Shown one piece after another: positions 24,444-38,200 of a stretch of 64,000 nt of DNA. Positions within the stretch are counted from its first letter, which is position 1; every line of letters starts with the position of its first letter. Source of the DNA: Rhypophila decipiens (taxonomy: Eukaryota > Ascomycota > Sordariomycetes > Sordariales > Naviculisporaceae); NCBI GenBank assembly GCA_033297075.1, contig MU858067.1, forward strand, positions 282,004 through 346,003, read 5' to 3'. The position numbers and the translations under genes were made by a program. The notes under the pieces are model-generated. The model saw only the letters and a list, made by a program, of their open reading frames with translations. It ran no database searches and was not told the origin of the DNA.

Positions 24444-25102
24444 ATGGGTTACTACGACGAGGACGGTAAGTTCTTGTTTCTTAACCCCAGGTCCACACAC
24501 ACACGTGTGCTCACGTAGACACATCAGGACACTACCACTCTTTCCGTCACGGAGTTCACAAGTTGGCTGACCGTATCCTGCACCCTCAAGGCCATGTTGA
24601 GGTTGCCGAGGTCCGTGAGACCCGCGGCCCCCGCCGCGCTTCCGAGGATGCGGCTCCCCCCAACACGGTGACCATCCCCTGCCACCACATCCGTCTCGGC
24701 GACATCCTCATCCTCCAGGGCCGCCCGTGCCAGGTGATCCGCATCTCCACCTCGGCCGCCACCGGTCAGCACCGTTACCTCGGTGTCGACCTCTTCACCA
24801 AGCAGCTCCACGAGGAGTCTTCCTTCGTCTCCAACCCTGCCCCCAGCGTCGTCGTCCAGACCATGCTCGGCCCCGTCTTCAAGCAGTACCGCGTCCTTGA
24901 CATGCAGGACGGCTCCATCGTCGCCATGACCGAGACTGGTGATGTCAAGCAGAGCCTCCCCGTCATTGACCAGAGCAGCCTGTGGAACCGCCTCCAGAAG
25001 GCTTTCGAGTCTGGCCGCGGCAGCGTCCGTGTCCTCGTTGTCAGCGACCACGGTCGCGAGATGGCTGTCGACATGAAGGTTGTCCACGGCTCCCGCCTCT
25101 AA
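24444..25102 (+). CDS. hex-1: Woronin body major protein HEX-1
   Basis: Two exons (24444-24465 and 24528-25102, with a 62-nt intron) encode 198 aa beginning MGYYDEDGHYHSF, the usual N-terminus of HEX-1. The core from about aa 60 (NTVTIPCHHIRLGDILILQG) to the end is the eIF5A-like fold that self-assembles into the crystalline Woronin-body core, which plugs septal pores after hyphal wounding. The last three residues, SRL, are a type 1 peroxisomal targeting signal, consistent with Woronin bodies budding from peroxisomes. The protein is slightly longer than Neurospora HEX-1 (176 aa) because of a longer variable segment (aa 20-55). It resembles eIF5A but has no hypusine-loop function. The upstream leader is open and in frame; see the separate entry. 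Confidence 0.97.
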
Positions 25103-28100
25103 GCTGGCTGCATTTTGTTTACCTCAATCGAGCATGGCCCCAAGGTGTTAGATAGGTACCTAGGGTAGTGTAGTTGAATATATAATCCTGCGTGCTTACC
25201 TGGATCGGCCGCGTCATGTGTCATATGGGATCTAGACTTTTATGTATTTTTCATATTGGAAGATTGGACAAAATGTTTGTGTGTTGTTGTTGTTGTTTAT
25301 GATGGACCATGGTTTTGGGACTAGTTATGTATGTCAGGGTTGGTTTGGGAGTTGAGCCATGTATATGAACTGTAATTGATGTTGTCGCGAAACGTGTCTT
25401 GTTTCCTTGTATTTGCATTCCGTGAAATGACTACTCCTCGTGTATTTGCTCCGCTCTTGCATTCCATAACGGAGTGTGACATAACAGTGACATCGATCCT
25501 GGTCGTCGTGTATCAAGAGACACTCGACACACGGGAGTTATTCCATCAACTTCGCCATCATTGGTGGTAATCAGTCCCAGCCCTCACAGAGCCAACGACC
25601 CAGAAAAGGACCTCGGAACAGCAAAGATGTTATAGAGATGCCGAATCTGAGCTTCAGCGACCTTGATCAAGATGCAGAGCTGAAGGTGTCTCTTGCACAG
25701 CAGTGGCAGGAGACTGTTATCAGTTGAGACCCAAAGAATAGGTATGAACCTAGCTTTCCACATGAGTAGATTTCTATTCATTCTAGACACTGAAGTCGTC
25801 TACTCTAGCCATCCAGGGCATGTACTATAGCCCTGTGAAGGCATCTATCCCAGTCCAGTCAAGGCATCTGATCTGGCCAGCCGACGCATCTATTCCAGCT
25901 TAGTCGGGGCATCTATTCTCGCAGTTATTATAGCTAGTCAAGGCATCTAATTCTACAAGAGTAATGCCTGTATATGAGAACAGCGGTGCCTGCTTATCAG
26001 GCCTCTAACGAGATTGGGTGATGATGTATATAAATCATTTCACCTCTATTTTTCGACCCCAGTTGGCATGATGTCTATGTGTTTCGCTTTGTACGTCCCC
26101 AGCTGGTTAACATTATTCTTGGAGAACAGGGCTTTTGATTGAATTCTCATTATTTCGATATATGCCTTAGTTCGTTGGTAAGGCGACCAGGCATACATGT
26201 ATCCAGCCTGGATGGAGTCTTGGATGACTCAATAGAAGAGAGAAGGCATCTACAGGCAAAGAACTACAAGTTCCATCACGCTCTACTAGTCGTCAAAGGC
26301 ATCCTAAACGAGGCACTTGACGGAATAGTATAGTATCGAGCAGCATGAACTCGGACCATTCATCCATTCACATTGGATCTCCTGGATGTGTCTTGATGCC
26401 CTGGTGCCCTAATGCTCCCATCCCATCGCTGCCCAACCCCTTAAATAGCAACTGAGCACCCACTGCACTAGATGCGGGAGATGGGCTACAGCTGCATATA
26501 ACCTAGGTAGATGTAGGTATGGTATGTTTTAGGTGTGGTGGTACATGTCCAACATTGGAGATTTGGAAGATGGACAAAAGCAACAATTATGGGTATGGCT
26601 AGAATGGGAATAGAAAGGCCAGATCAGGATAACTGACTCCACTTATAATTAAAGGAGGTACGACACTTTGAAGCTCAACGAACTATCCCGTTTACCGTGA
26701 AGGAAGGCAACATGTGCATGCTTTATCGGATCTTGTCTACTTCACCGATGGGGCTTTGCCTCGCTCGTTGGTTGCCACAGCATGAGGTGGTGATGGGTGA
26801 AGAGGTGGGACAACGGCTGGTCCCCCACCTGAGAGTCGAGGACGCCTTGGGATCTATCTCATCATCGGTAACGGTACTCATGGAGCTTTTGTACACTGTT
26901 AGGTGGACGAGATAGGTCGTCATTCTTTAAGCACACACACAGAGCCTGATAGAGGGTATGGAGAGGGATTGGCCAGTTACCTGTGACATCAGGAATATTG
27001 GCTGGATGGGTATGTGACTGACGATCCGTCTTTAGAGATGATTTTCCTGTTTGGGGTCAAGGTAAGGTGGGTATGATGATGGATACGGATAACGTGAAGG
27101 TCATGTGCGACTTGACCGCGAGCCGAGTCCACTTGCACATCGACGACCCTGACTGCCTGACCAGCAGCTAGAGGCCGGTCGATCCGCCCGCTCCTTCCCG
27201 AAGCCTGCTTGCAGACTGCATATTGGGCGTATAATTCGTTGGCTAATCAATCACCTTTCCTGATCAAAGGGTCATGGGAATGGTAACATATCGGTAAGTG
27301 AACGAAAAGAAAACAAAAAATTAAAAGACGTTGCGAAATGGGTGGGAGGTGGAGAATCAGGGTCCATAAGGCCGACCCCACGATGATGATGATGATGGAA
27401 GGAGCTTGGGGACCTGAGGACGTCATTCCTCCCCAGCTCACCTTCACACCTTTTAACACCTTGGCCCTGTGCCTGGCTCACCCCACCCCTCCTGTGACCA
27501 GATACGAGATGATATTCTCTCGTGTCTCTTTATTTCCACTCTACAGACGAGAGAAAGTTTGCTCATGATAGAGAGAGTATATCTCGGTTTCGGAATCATT
27601 GACATCGCGAATATTGATGTATCAACGGTCCGTTTCGCTGTGCCGAAGCTATACATGAAGCTCTTGGCACGCCCCGGGCAAGGCGGAAATAAGGTTGTGC
27701 AGATGCTTGTTCAACGTCGAAATGCAGTCGAGATAAACAACCGAAACCTCTGCCCGAATTCGTGCCTAATAAACCAGAGTGGCAAAAAACATGGGGCCAA
27801 GATGCTCGGAGAGGAGACCCAAGGTGGTATACCGGGCTGCAGCCTTCCGCTGCCCGTCGAGTTTTTCGTTTCCTGCCGAAATCTTGCAGGATTTACAGAG
27901 TATCTTTTTCCCAGTAATAAAACATCACGGGTCCCATGGACGATCAGCACGAAACTCGACCTGCAAGCTGCAAGGAAATAGCACTTTAAGGGTCTTGAGA
28001 GTGGGGTGCTCCATGGATGGAGGCAATTCGGGTCGCCGGTGCTGGAAACGAGAAGCATCACCACATCAGGCAGTCATGGGACCGCCACCCCTCCAGTCCG

Positions 28101-29197
28101 CGAGCCTTGGCTGCTCTTTTCGGTTCTTCGGTGAGAAGGCTTTCTTGCACTGGGTCCAAACAAGATTTTCAGGAAGATTCTTCGTTGCGTTTATCTAGAC
28201 TAGCTCCGCACCTAGGACATGTAGGGGCCGTTGTAAACTCCTCCATCGTCGCTTGCATATTTATAATGCCCGTTGACTTGGCCGGGCCGGTTTACCAGTA
28301 CGTTTTATAGCCTATGTTTAGCACAGGCCCTCACATCCCACCTTGTCATCGATTGGTTTGCTTGTCATCGTTGGAAGACGGACGTTGCCCGGTTTAGCTG
28401 CGACCTTGCGGCACTTCATCCCCCCGTGATAACAAGTGGGACCAACTACCGGGGCAAGAATCACCCGCTCAATAATTGTTTTCCCTCAGGACAGAACACC
28501 GAACGTCACCAAGCAAAGATATCCTGCTTAGCAACTGAGACGAACAGCTGCTCTTTTGCTCTCTCTGACGTTCCTGTTTTGTGTTATTCTTGGTAAGTAG
28601 TACCTACCTTAGTCACAGCAGCCAGCGGAGTTTTCGAAGTCTTGGTCACAGAAGCTGTCGATGAGCAGCATTGCTTCAGTCTAGTACTTGCATTAGTTCA
28701 CAACGCTGGAACGGTGCTCCAATCTCAGCAACAGCTTCTAGAGTGTGCTCTTTTCTCTGGTTTGCTGGAAGCGGGCTGCGTATTACGCCGTACGCAACGC
28801 TGTCTGGACCCCGCCAATCGACCATCGCCCACTTTTGCTCACTCTAACCCCACCTCACGACAACTCCCACATCCCACCTTCTCATCTTTTTGGGCCTTGA
28901 TCCTGCCAACTTGGCGGCTTTGGCTTTACCCAAGGACTTGTCAACTCGCCCGGTCGACGAGCACGGGAACACACCAAGATCTCAAGGCGGGAGCCTTTTT
29001 CAACTGCAAATCTGCTTCTCTCACCTCGCTTCTCACTTCTTATCTTGCTCACGTGTCCCTTTTCTCCTCATCCCTGGGGCGAGGAGTCATAACAAGGCTA
29101 CGAGTCCACGAGGTCACACTGTCATACCGACTCTGCCTGAACCTGAAGAGACCCGATAACGACACTTCACTTGACCTTTGATCCCGGTCTATCCACC
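25103..29197. other. Intergenic, no gene seen; degenerate repeats
   Basis: About 4.1 kb. The first 200-300 bases are probable 3' untranslated sequence of hex-1. A degenerate tandem repeat lies at 25839-25950 and a (GAT)n run at 27382-27397. A 170-codon plus-strand frame at 27469-27981 has no recognisable motif. From about 28800 the sequence becomes CT-rich, as expected for the promoter and leader of the gene at 29198. Confidence 0.55.
25839..25950. repeat. Degenerate 22-23-bp tandem repeat containing GGCATCTAT
   Basis: GCATCT occurs at 25841, 25864, 25886 and 25909 (spacing 23, 22, 23) and again at 25943, each usually preceded by AG/GG and followed by AT(T/C)C and then AGTC. Two further relatives lie at 26246 and 26299. 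The copies are diverged, so this is probably an old minisatellite. Confidence 0.6.
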
Positions 29198-32100
29198 ATG
29201 ACCGACCCGAGATATAGGTACCCTGCCGGGACCAGGCGGCAGTCTCCTCCCATGTACAACCCGGCGCGAGCGTCGTTGCCAGTCGTCGGCGCGGACAGTG
29301 GCTATGATGCTCTGTATGCTGGAGACATGCATGGGATGTCCTCATCTCATCATGGCGCTTTGGTTTCCCGGCCTGCGGGTGAATACGAATATGACTATCG
29401 ACCGACCGCGGTGCCAGTTTCGACCACGACATACGCTGTGAGGAAAGATCCGATCCCGAGAAGCACCAGCGTGAAAGAGAGCGGGGGTCGAAGCCACAGG
29501 TCCTCGACCTTGGACGGGGCATCTAAGCGCCCCATCATCATCACCACCAAACATGGGGCCGGCGCCGAGGCTACATCTTCCACCAGGAACGAGAGTCCTA
29601 CTCGAGACGGTTACAGGATGGGTGATGAGGCCAACTACTACGCCGAGCCAGCTTCTTCTATCAATCGTACTCGAAGCACAACCCGTGCTCCCTTTAGCGC
29701 CGCCCTGGACGACGATGAATATCGGAGGCTCAGGGAGAGGACCGAGATGCCCGGCCCTCGGGGCGCCAGTGATCAATATCGACCCTCACGAGGGAGCGTT
29801 ATGTACTCTGCCACCACTCCCCACAGGGGCGACACTCGTGAGTACGACGATGACGGGTACGAGTATACTCGGCCGAGCGACTTGGCTCGCTACGATTTGG
29901 ATAATCACCATCAGCCCCGTCGAAGCCGCCGGGACAGTCAGGAACGGTATTATCGGCCCACAGTCAGTGTCGCTACCGGTCTTCCATACGAGCCGAATGA
30001 TCGCCGCCAAAGAGGTCCTCCGCCAACGACTTGGGGACTAGACAAGATAAACCGAGTCCCCCCAGCCGCTGGGCTCTACGATGGGGCCGGAATCAGGATG
30101 CCTGTGCCTCCAGCTGTTCCCCTGGCCCCAGAACCGTCCCGCCGCGGCGGTCTCCTCGATGTTGCTGGCAGCCCGCCTTCAGATCGTCGAGTAGGGTCGC
30201 GACCTCGTCCGGTTTCTCTCATCCAAGACACACCTAGCAGGTCCTCGCGTGCAGATGACGACTATTACCGTCCTCGAGATGACGACATGCTCCGGAGCCG
30301 AGACCTGCGGGATCGGGGGCATGAATACATCCCGGCGGATGACGGTGTGACCACCAGGGGATTCGGCATCAGGATTGAGCCTGAAGCCCTCCCCAAGCCA
30401 GATGAGCGTGCCATTAGAAGGGCCACAGAGCCAGTACACCGCGACCATCGTGAAGATCGCCGCGATGACCGCCATGACGGATGGAATTTGCCAAGAGAAT
30501 ATGATGATTACGATTTGCGAAGATCGGACGACGACCTGGACTATGGGAAGAAGAAAGACCGGGACGACAAGAGTCGCAGGGGTCATCGTGATCGTGAGCG
30601 AGACCGGGATCGGGATCGTACTGACGATGAGGTCGGCCGTGACCGGAAGGAGAGGGTCAAGGAGCCATCTCCGGTATATGACGACCACGACCGGAAAGAC
30701 AGAGTCAAAGAACCATCGCCTATGTATGACGATCGCGACCGAAGAGAGAAAGTCAAAGAACCATCGCCTGTATATGACGACCGCGACCGGAAAGACAGAG
30801 TCAAGGAGCCATCTCCTGTGGATGACGACCGCGACACTAGGAAGGACAAAGTTAGGGACAAAGTCGTTGCCGGTCTTGGTGTTGCTGCAGCCTCTCTGGG
30901 CCTGGGCTCCGTGCTGCTTGACAAGGATGAGAAGGGCAAGGAGAAGGACAAAGAGAATGAGAAAGACAAGCATGCGAAACACAGTGATAGCGATCGGCTC
31001 AAACCAGAGCCTGAAACTCGGTCCAAGCATAGTCGAAGGGACTCTCGGTCTAGCGACGATGACTTTGAGATCATCGAGCTGCCCAGAAAGGATCGCGAGC
31101 GGAGTCCGAGAGATGCCCCTGTCGATAAAGAGGATGTGACCAGCGGCCGCCACAAGAGTAAAGAAGAGCCAAAACCTTCTGCCGATGCCGCTTCGTCACG
31201 CCGAGATCATTCTTCATCCAGCGACGACAGGAAAGCCGATGAGAAGGGCGAGGAGAGAGCCTCTCGTCGTCGGAGGCGTGCACCATCTGCCTTCAACCCC
31301 AACGACACAGCTACTCTAGCAGCCATCAAAGCACAGTTGGCGGCGGCTGAGGAAGACAAGAAGCCGGAGCGGGCAGACAAGGCAATTCCAACCATCAAAG
31401 AGCCTTCTCCTGAGCGAGATGCCTCTCCAGCTTCCAAGACTGATGTCGATCTCGACTCGGAAACTGGAGTGATGGTCGTCAGAGATGACTCACGCGGACG
31501 GGAGCTAGACCTTGCAGAACGAGAAGAGCGACAAGTCCGCGTCGTGTCCCCTCCTAGAGAGAAGGATGAAAAGAAGCCGATCAAGGGCATCTTGAAGCAG
31601 CCCAAGCCTCAGTTCCCCGAGGAACCCAACCCGATTCGTGAAGGAGTTGCTCCGCACAAAGACGACAAGACCAAGGCCGACGTTCCCTCCGGAGCGAGGT
31701 GGACCAAGATCAACCGCAAGATGGTCAACCCCGAAGCTCTTACCATCGGAAAGGAACGTTTCGAGGTCCGGGACGACTTTGTTATTGTGCTCCGGGTCTT
31801 GAGCAAGGAAGAGATCCAAGCGTATGCTGACGCAACGCAGATATTGAGAGGTGGGTTAACCTCCGACTGATTCATTGCTTTTCTTAATATGCTGACAACC
31901 CAATCTACAGAACGACGACGGAAAGAATACGAACGTGAGGTCAAGGGTCAAGATGACGCAGAATACGATCAAGACGGCGAGGAAGAAAAGAAACGAAGAC
32001 ATCGTCACCGAAGGGAGAAGGACAGAGGAGAGGATGAGGTGTATGACGAAGAGGCGCGAAAGGAACGTCACCGGGATCGCGACAGGGACCGTGGTGAGCG

Positions 32101-32272
32101 TGGTGGTGAGAGGTACTCGACACGCAACAGGTATCCCGCCGGGACGTACGAAGACGAGGAGGAATATAAGCCCTCTAGGTCAAGGACCGTTGAATATCAC
32201 GGCCATGGGGGTGGTCATCACCGATCCCATCGGGACCGGGATCGAGAGAGAGAGCGGGAGAGGGAGAGATGA
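29198..32272 (+). CDS. Highly charged repeat protein with DUF8035-like C-terminal domain
   Basis: Two exons (29198-31850 and 31911-32272, with a 60-nt intron) encode 1,004 aa. The start is the ATG at 29198 (ATCCACCATGA). The first 480 residues are polar and disordered, rich in Arg, Tyr, Ser and Pro. A four-copy repeat of 16-17 residues (VKEPSPVYDDHDRKDR) lies at about aa 487-551. A 19-residue hydrophobic run (VVAGLGVAAASLGLGSVLL, about aa 554-572) is flanked by dense charge. The conserved part is near the end, with RWTKINRKMVNPEALTIG and FEVRDDFVIVLRVLSKEEIQAYA; I recall this as fungal DUF8035. The C-terminus is Arg/Asp/Glu repeats. The function is unknown; the RD/RE-rich ends recall RNA-processing proteins, but that is only compositional. 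Confidence 0.85.
30656..30850 (+). repeat. 48-bp coding tandem repeat, four copies
   Basis: Units begin at 30656, 30704, 30752 and 30800. The first three are 48 nt and the last is 51 nt. They encode VKEPSPVYDDHDRKDR, VKEPSPMYDDRDRREK, VKEPSPVYDDRDRKDR and VKEPSPVDDDRDTRKDK. The SP pairs in each unit are possible proline-directed phosphorylation sites. Confidence 0.9.
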
Positions 32273-35200
32273 AGAGAATGGCGGTTTGAACATGTTGGCT
32301 AATGAGTGATGATGATTGTTTGTGTATGATGATGACGATGTGATGATGCGCTTTTCTATCTACATTGGCGTCTTTAGTTCTTTGGTGGGTTAAACGGTCT
32401 GGAGAAATACAAAAGTCTTTTTTGGTTCTTTAATTTGCTTTGCTTCTATACATGATACTTGTTTGGGGTGTAGAGTGTTTATTCGTCTGTCTCATAGCTA
32501 TCGACAACATCTTGACTGAATCCATCTCAACATTGAGATGAGCATCTCTTCACTCAATGGGAAGATCCTTACAGGAGTCTCATTCTTGGGAGAGCATATT
32601 CAGTCAGGCGGCAAACAAAACAAGCGAGCTCGTCAAGCTTTCTCCAAATGGGACTCGGAGATCCAGGCTGCTCGTCATCCATTCCAGACTTCTGGAAGAT
32701 ACTTGGACAAGACAAGCTCTTGTCTCGTCTCGGCATCTAGGCGATTCTACCCCGTATATTTTGCTGACAATACATACTCGAGTATTAGTGATTGGAGAGT
32801 CAGTCATCGGTCATGGGGCTTGTTCAGCCCGGAGATGGCAAAATGTCAGATGGGTGGCGATATGGACTGGATCTCTCCAGTCCAGTCCAGACTCCACATG
32901 GACTTCATGTTGACACCATACATCAAACACATCAAGGTCAGATGACTGATTATATTTCATTGCATGACACTGCTGCTGTTATTATTATTATTATTATCAC
33001 TATCATTAAGTGGGAATTTGTTTAATGACTTTTCTTTTTTTCTTTTTTTTTGCTTGCCACTCGCCGACTACTACTCGTGCCAGGTTCCCGACCATGGATT
33101 GAATATAGACATGAAAATCGTCTCACTCCTTATTAACGTGAGAATACGTAACTCAGATGGCTCCAAGGTCTTGCCCCATGTATAGTGTGGTGAGCCCACT
33201 GGCAATTTAAGGTTTCATCTTCTCGCGTGAGAATACTCTGGCTGGCTGTCTCTAATGTCTTGGTGATTATGTGCTGCTGAGCCAGCGGGGCAATTTCATC
33301 TTTGGGGGAACGCTCGGCTTCTAGAATCACGGGGAAGCTAATTATCTCATTGCGTATACTAATTTATACTGAGAACTAGGCATGTTCCAAAGATCTCTAC
33401 GGTGGGCAAGGGCCACACTTGCGACATGGATGAAGAACGGTCCAACCAGCCCAGCAAGAAGAGGGAAAGCTGCGGAAGATGGCAATCAGCCCTCGCATGG
33501 CTATAGCATGTGTATCACCAAGTCTTTCCTCTATCATAACATGAAGTGTTCACATAGTCATGGAAGGAACCGACCAAGCTGGCGACCAAGCTGGCGAAGG
33601 GTCCTTCCTCACTTAGCTCGTGTATCACCATTACCATGTTTCTTCCATCAGAGCTACTAGGAATATGCCATTATGATCATTGAAAAGAAGGGTCCCGATC
33701 TGGGCGAGATGTGTGGTATGGTCATTCATAGAAGGGGTCCAACCATGGTCAAGGCCGGTATGTTTGTGGTTCCGGTTCGACTCGCACAGAACCGGAAGAC
33801 AACAAGAGCGAGGACTGGAATTGAGGAAAATGATGAAGAGAGGAAAAAAAAAAAGGGGGGTCTGATCTACCATTTCCGGCGAGTTAATGTCACCATCACA
33901 CACACAGAACAGACAGAGAAACACAGACACATGGTTGACGGTATGTGTGACAGAACACCTGAAGAAGTTATTCCGTGGAAAATGAAATGGCTGGTTATGT
34001 CGACATGGACAGGCAAGGTATGTACTGTTAGGTAGAACAAACCCAATGATGGATGATGCCGTACCTCCCTACTTACCAAGGCAGTTAAGTAATGATGTCA
34101 AGATCGGGAAAAAGAGAAAGAAGAAAACAAAGAGTGGGAATCCGATAGCTCTGCTCAGAATGCCATAATCGCCATCGCGAGGGGAGTGTCCGTCGTTTGG
34201 TCCCGATTCACAGATATTTTCGATCTCGTGGGCTTGCAGCTTGCCATCAGTCTTACGTTTCACGGCGTGTCTATATATCGTGGGATGCACGACGTTTGCT
34301 TGAATTGGAGGACAGCAGCTAAACTTGAGAGTATAAGGCCATGCTGGGAGTAGAAAGAAAGGGGAGTGAGACTTATTCTGTGCCATGTATGTCAATTTAT
34401 GTCAGGGCACTGGCGTCTATGGGAGGTATTAGTGTACACTGCCTTTGTTGAGTGCAAGTTGTGCTTCTCTCTTGTGTGATGGTCATGTTCAATCTCCGGG
34501 TACATCTGCCTGCCACTTTGATGTTGTTGGAGTGGCGATACCTAGGGGGCTGGCTGGGCTGAGTTAAAGAACATGACCACTGGTTGTGCGGAGTGACCAG
34601 ACCGAAGAGTATGTTCTCTGAAAGCTGTTGTAGATCATTACTCAAGAATAGATGAATGATAGGTATTTATATTCACATTTGATCAGCTAAATGGCAACAA
34701 TCGACGCCGATTCCCCCAATGTTCGATCGATATCAGATAGCAGGCTTCAAATCGACACCCGATATACTGTACTCCACGTCCAAAATAGTAGTCCGTCATG
34801 ATCGCAAGAAGGGCAAAACATGCATAAAATGAGCAGTCAGTGGGTGAGTTTGGTTTTCCAGATCACATCCGTCTCTCATCGATTGTAAGACAAGAGGATA
34901 AACTTCATCCTCATCGACGCCAGCAGGCCCGTGATCATTGCTCGTCACCGTCCGTGATCACGCCCCAGCCAAACCGTGATGAACCTCTCAAGCGGCCAGT
35001 TCTTCGACCCAAACCCAAGCCTCAATATGAAATCTCGTCACACACATGACGAGTTAAAGATGCGAGCACAGTACATACATCAACGACACAATATGTATGC
35101 AATGTGTAAATGAACCAGAGACAAGACAAGAAAAAGGAAGAAAAGAAAGAGAGTATCCCCTTTGCTTCTGTCTTGGTCCCCTTTCCAATTCGGTTCAAAA

Positions 35201-38200
35201 CCAAATGTCTTAGACCATCAACCAGCCATTCTCCTTCGTATCTTTTGATCCATCCCGGGGCGTTCATCCCAACGCCATGAGAAGGTTAATCGTCACACAA
35301 CAACGCCATGTTTTCTAGCCCCGATCGTTCTCTTTTCCATTGATCCTAGATGTTTTACACAGAAGAAGAGACATTCACTGCAGTCAGTCAGAAGTAAACG
35401 TAAAGGGACTATCCGCAAGTAAGGCATGTCTCTCATGAGATTTCTTATTTGTTCTTCGTCCGTTCTTCTTCGTTCAGGAGGCGTGGCTGGTGAAACCAAG
35501 ATGTCGGGGTGGGAGCGAGATGTGAGGATCGAAAATATAATACTGATAAACAAAATGCAGTGGAACGACAACATCATCGTCCGTCGGCCGGCCGGCCGGG
35601 CAGGCTGCTGCTGCACATCCCGATCTTTCTCTCAAGCAAGCAACATAGCAACACTGCTTGCTGTATGTCCCATCTCTGATCGACCTGAATCTCACGTGGG
35701 TCATGGTTATCTCTTGGGGAAGACCTCGTCGGCGCTGCCAGCACAAGGCAGAATACATGTAGTAGGATATCGAATGCTCACATAATTACGAGAACCAATC
35801 TATAACGGTCAAATGAGGACGTCGCGATAACACGGTGAAATAGCTCAATAACATGTCTGTTATAGAGTCCGACCAAGAGACAAACGTCTATTGCAATCTT
35901 CCTTCTACCAATCGAAGAAATCACCAGCCGTACTCCGTAGAATAGTTACTCTGATACGCCAACAGAATGTGACCTATCCACACCGAGGTGAGCAGGCAGC
36001 CATTGACATCGAAAGAATGCCACCATCTATTCGGGCCTCTATCAAAATATTATTCCATAAAAAGGGAACATTCCTACGTTGAACAACCAAATCTTGTACC
36101 AAGTTATGCCGTAAGTAGATCTCACGACCGGTGCCGTTGCAGTGGGATCAGATCGTGTGAAAGGCCGGTCCAAAGGTGAAAAACCACCGAAAAGGGGGGG
36201 AGAATGGTGAACAGCCAATCAAAAGGCCAAAGTTTTTTTCTTTTTCTGTGCCTCTTTCCTTCCCGTCCCACTGTTCACAGCAGATAATAAAAAAGTGAAC
36301 AAAAGCCCGAACGGGAGAAATGTCCAAGTTTGGTAGGTAGGTGTAATTAATATCTGGTAAGTAATCCGTCCGTACGTATGTGATTCTTGGTTGGTTCACT
36401 CGTAGAGGACTGGACTACTTCCTGCCTTTTGGTGTGGTTGGTGATACTGGAATGCTTTCATGAGAAAATTTATCAGGTTTCTAACATGGTTCTTCTTCTT
36501 CTGGTGTCATGGCTCTCTCTCTCATCAAGATAATCATAATCACGAATCACAAAGAAGCAGCCACTATGGGGTACGTATAAAGAATTTTTTTCCCCATCGG
36601 GCTTTAATTCCGAAAGCAATAAGAAACATCAAGTTGGAAATACCGGTAGAGAGGTGAGAATTCGGCCCAATTCCTACCCACACGATTTGCGCTACCGTTT
36701 TTCCCATTGGTGCTTCGTATCCTGTACAGATGAAGCCGGTAAGAGGAAAGAAAGCGCCACCACCACCATCTTGGTTCTTTTACCGGTTTGCTCAGTTCAC
36801 TAGGAATAAGAAAAGAGGCCTTTTTTCTAGTCACATGGGTTGGACCTTCCTTTTCATGCTCTGAAGATTTTGTTTCTTCAACTTGTAGTGGACGAGGTTG
36901 TTGAATATAAAAATCTTGATCCAAAGACGAGAGATCTGAAAGAATCCAATATCCCGTATCCGTATGGGTTGTCATTCCCGCCTTGCCCAGTAAATCTTAT
37001 CCGAATTAAAACAAAACCCAACGGTCGGTAGGGCATAGCATGGCTTCCACGAGAGGCACCTTGGTATCCGTTGGTTACAGTACATACTGAACCTATCTGT
37101 GCCCGTCCCTGATGTTGATATATGTAGTGTACAACACGTGTACAACACGGCACGAGGGTTACGTACTACGAACGCGGCTGGGAAAGTGATTCCCATCCCA
37201 TCATCGTCGTCCCGTGTCTACAGAACTGGTAATCCAACCTATGTACCAACCGGCTGCCCTCCTTTCTCGGCAGTACAAGGCACAAACTTGGATAAAATTC
37301 CTGTAAAAAAAAAAAAAAAAGGCACTGGCGGTTGGTTTGTGGTGGTGGCACAGAACAGGAAGATAGGAACGGTTTTCCGTCCACACCATAGGATAGACAA
37401 CGAGAATGATGATGATGATGCCGCCGCCGCCGCCGCCGCCCAAGTCAGAATCTTAACAATCCATCTTCAGTACTCCGTAACAATGTACGTAGGTACCCTT
37501 CCAGAGTACGGGATGACTGCCACTGAGACTGACACCTGGTTCGAACCTGTCTCCTCCGGCTTGAGGGACCCGGATGGCATCGAAGCACTGACGAGCTGCA
37601 AAAGCAGACATGGGTCTTGTTTGGGGAAGAGGTTGGGGGGCAGCTACCTAGCTGGCCGCTGGCTGAGGGCGGATGAGCAGGGGGATCATGCATCCATCTT
37701 CCGCTTACACACCTTGAACGCAAAAAGCCGAGCGGGCGCGCGTGCGTGCGTGCGTGCAACACCCTGCACACCAGCTGGTTCAGCACCACCATTGATTACA
37801 AGGCTTTGTTGCCTCACAGCATCATCATCATCATCATCATCGACGACGGATATCCACTGACCCAGTGACGGATCTGCCCGTGGGGCCGTGAGGCTGGAGC
37901 TGGAGGCCCTGGAGGTAACCAGGGATGTGGGAGAATGATGCTGCTGCTGACGATGATGGTATGCTGGTCACCTGGCTTATGTCCGTGAGCTTGTTGATGA
38001 ACAGTGAACAAACAGTTTGATGTACATACAATGCCTGCCATACACCCACCAAATTCACCATACAATTACTGATACTGACGAGAAACACGTCGAGAGCGTG
38101 GTGCATACCTTGCAAGTCCAAGACCATTCTCGTGTGTCATCCAATCTATAGCTAGGTAGTTTCTACTATGCTCTCTCTCAAAAAGAGAAATAAAGTCCGG

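Noticed and set aside
27469..27981. A 170-codon plus-strand open frame in the hex-1 downstream region
   Set aside because: No motif, no codon bias, and frames of similar size overlap it on the minus strand.
37500..37580. A second B-box-like sequence, GGTTCGAACC
   Set aside because: The surrounding bases do not form a five-pair T-stem, and no D-arm or acceptor stem is present upstream.
37099..37860. A 253-codon plus-strand open frame in the gene-poor region
   Set aside because: It runs through the A16, GAT and CCG microsatellites (giving Lys, Asp and Ala runs) and has no motif, partner exon or codon bias.
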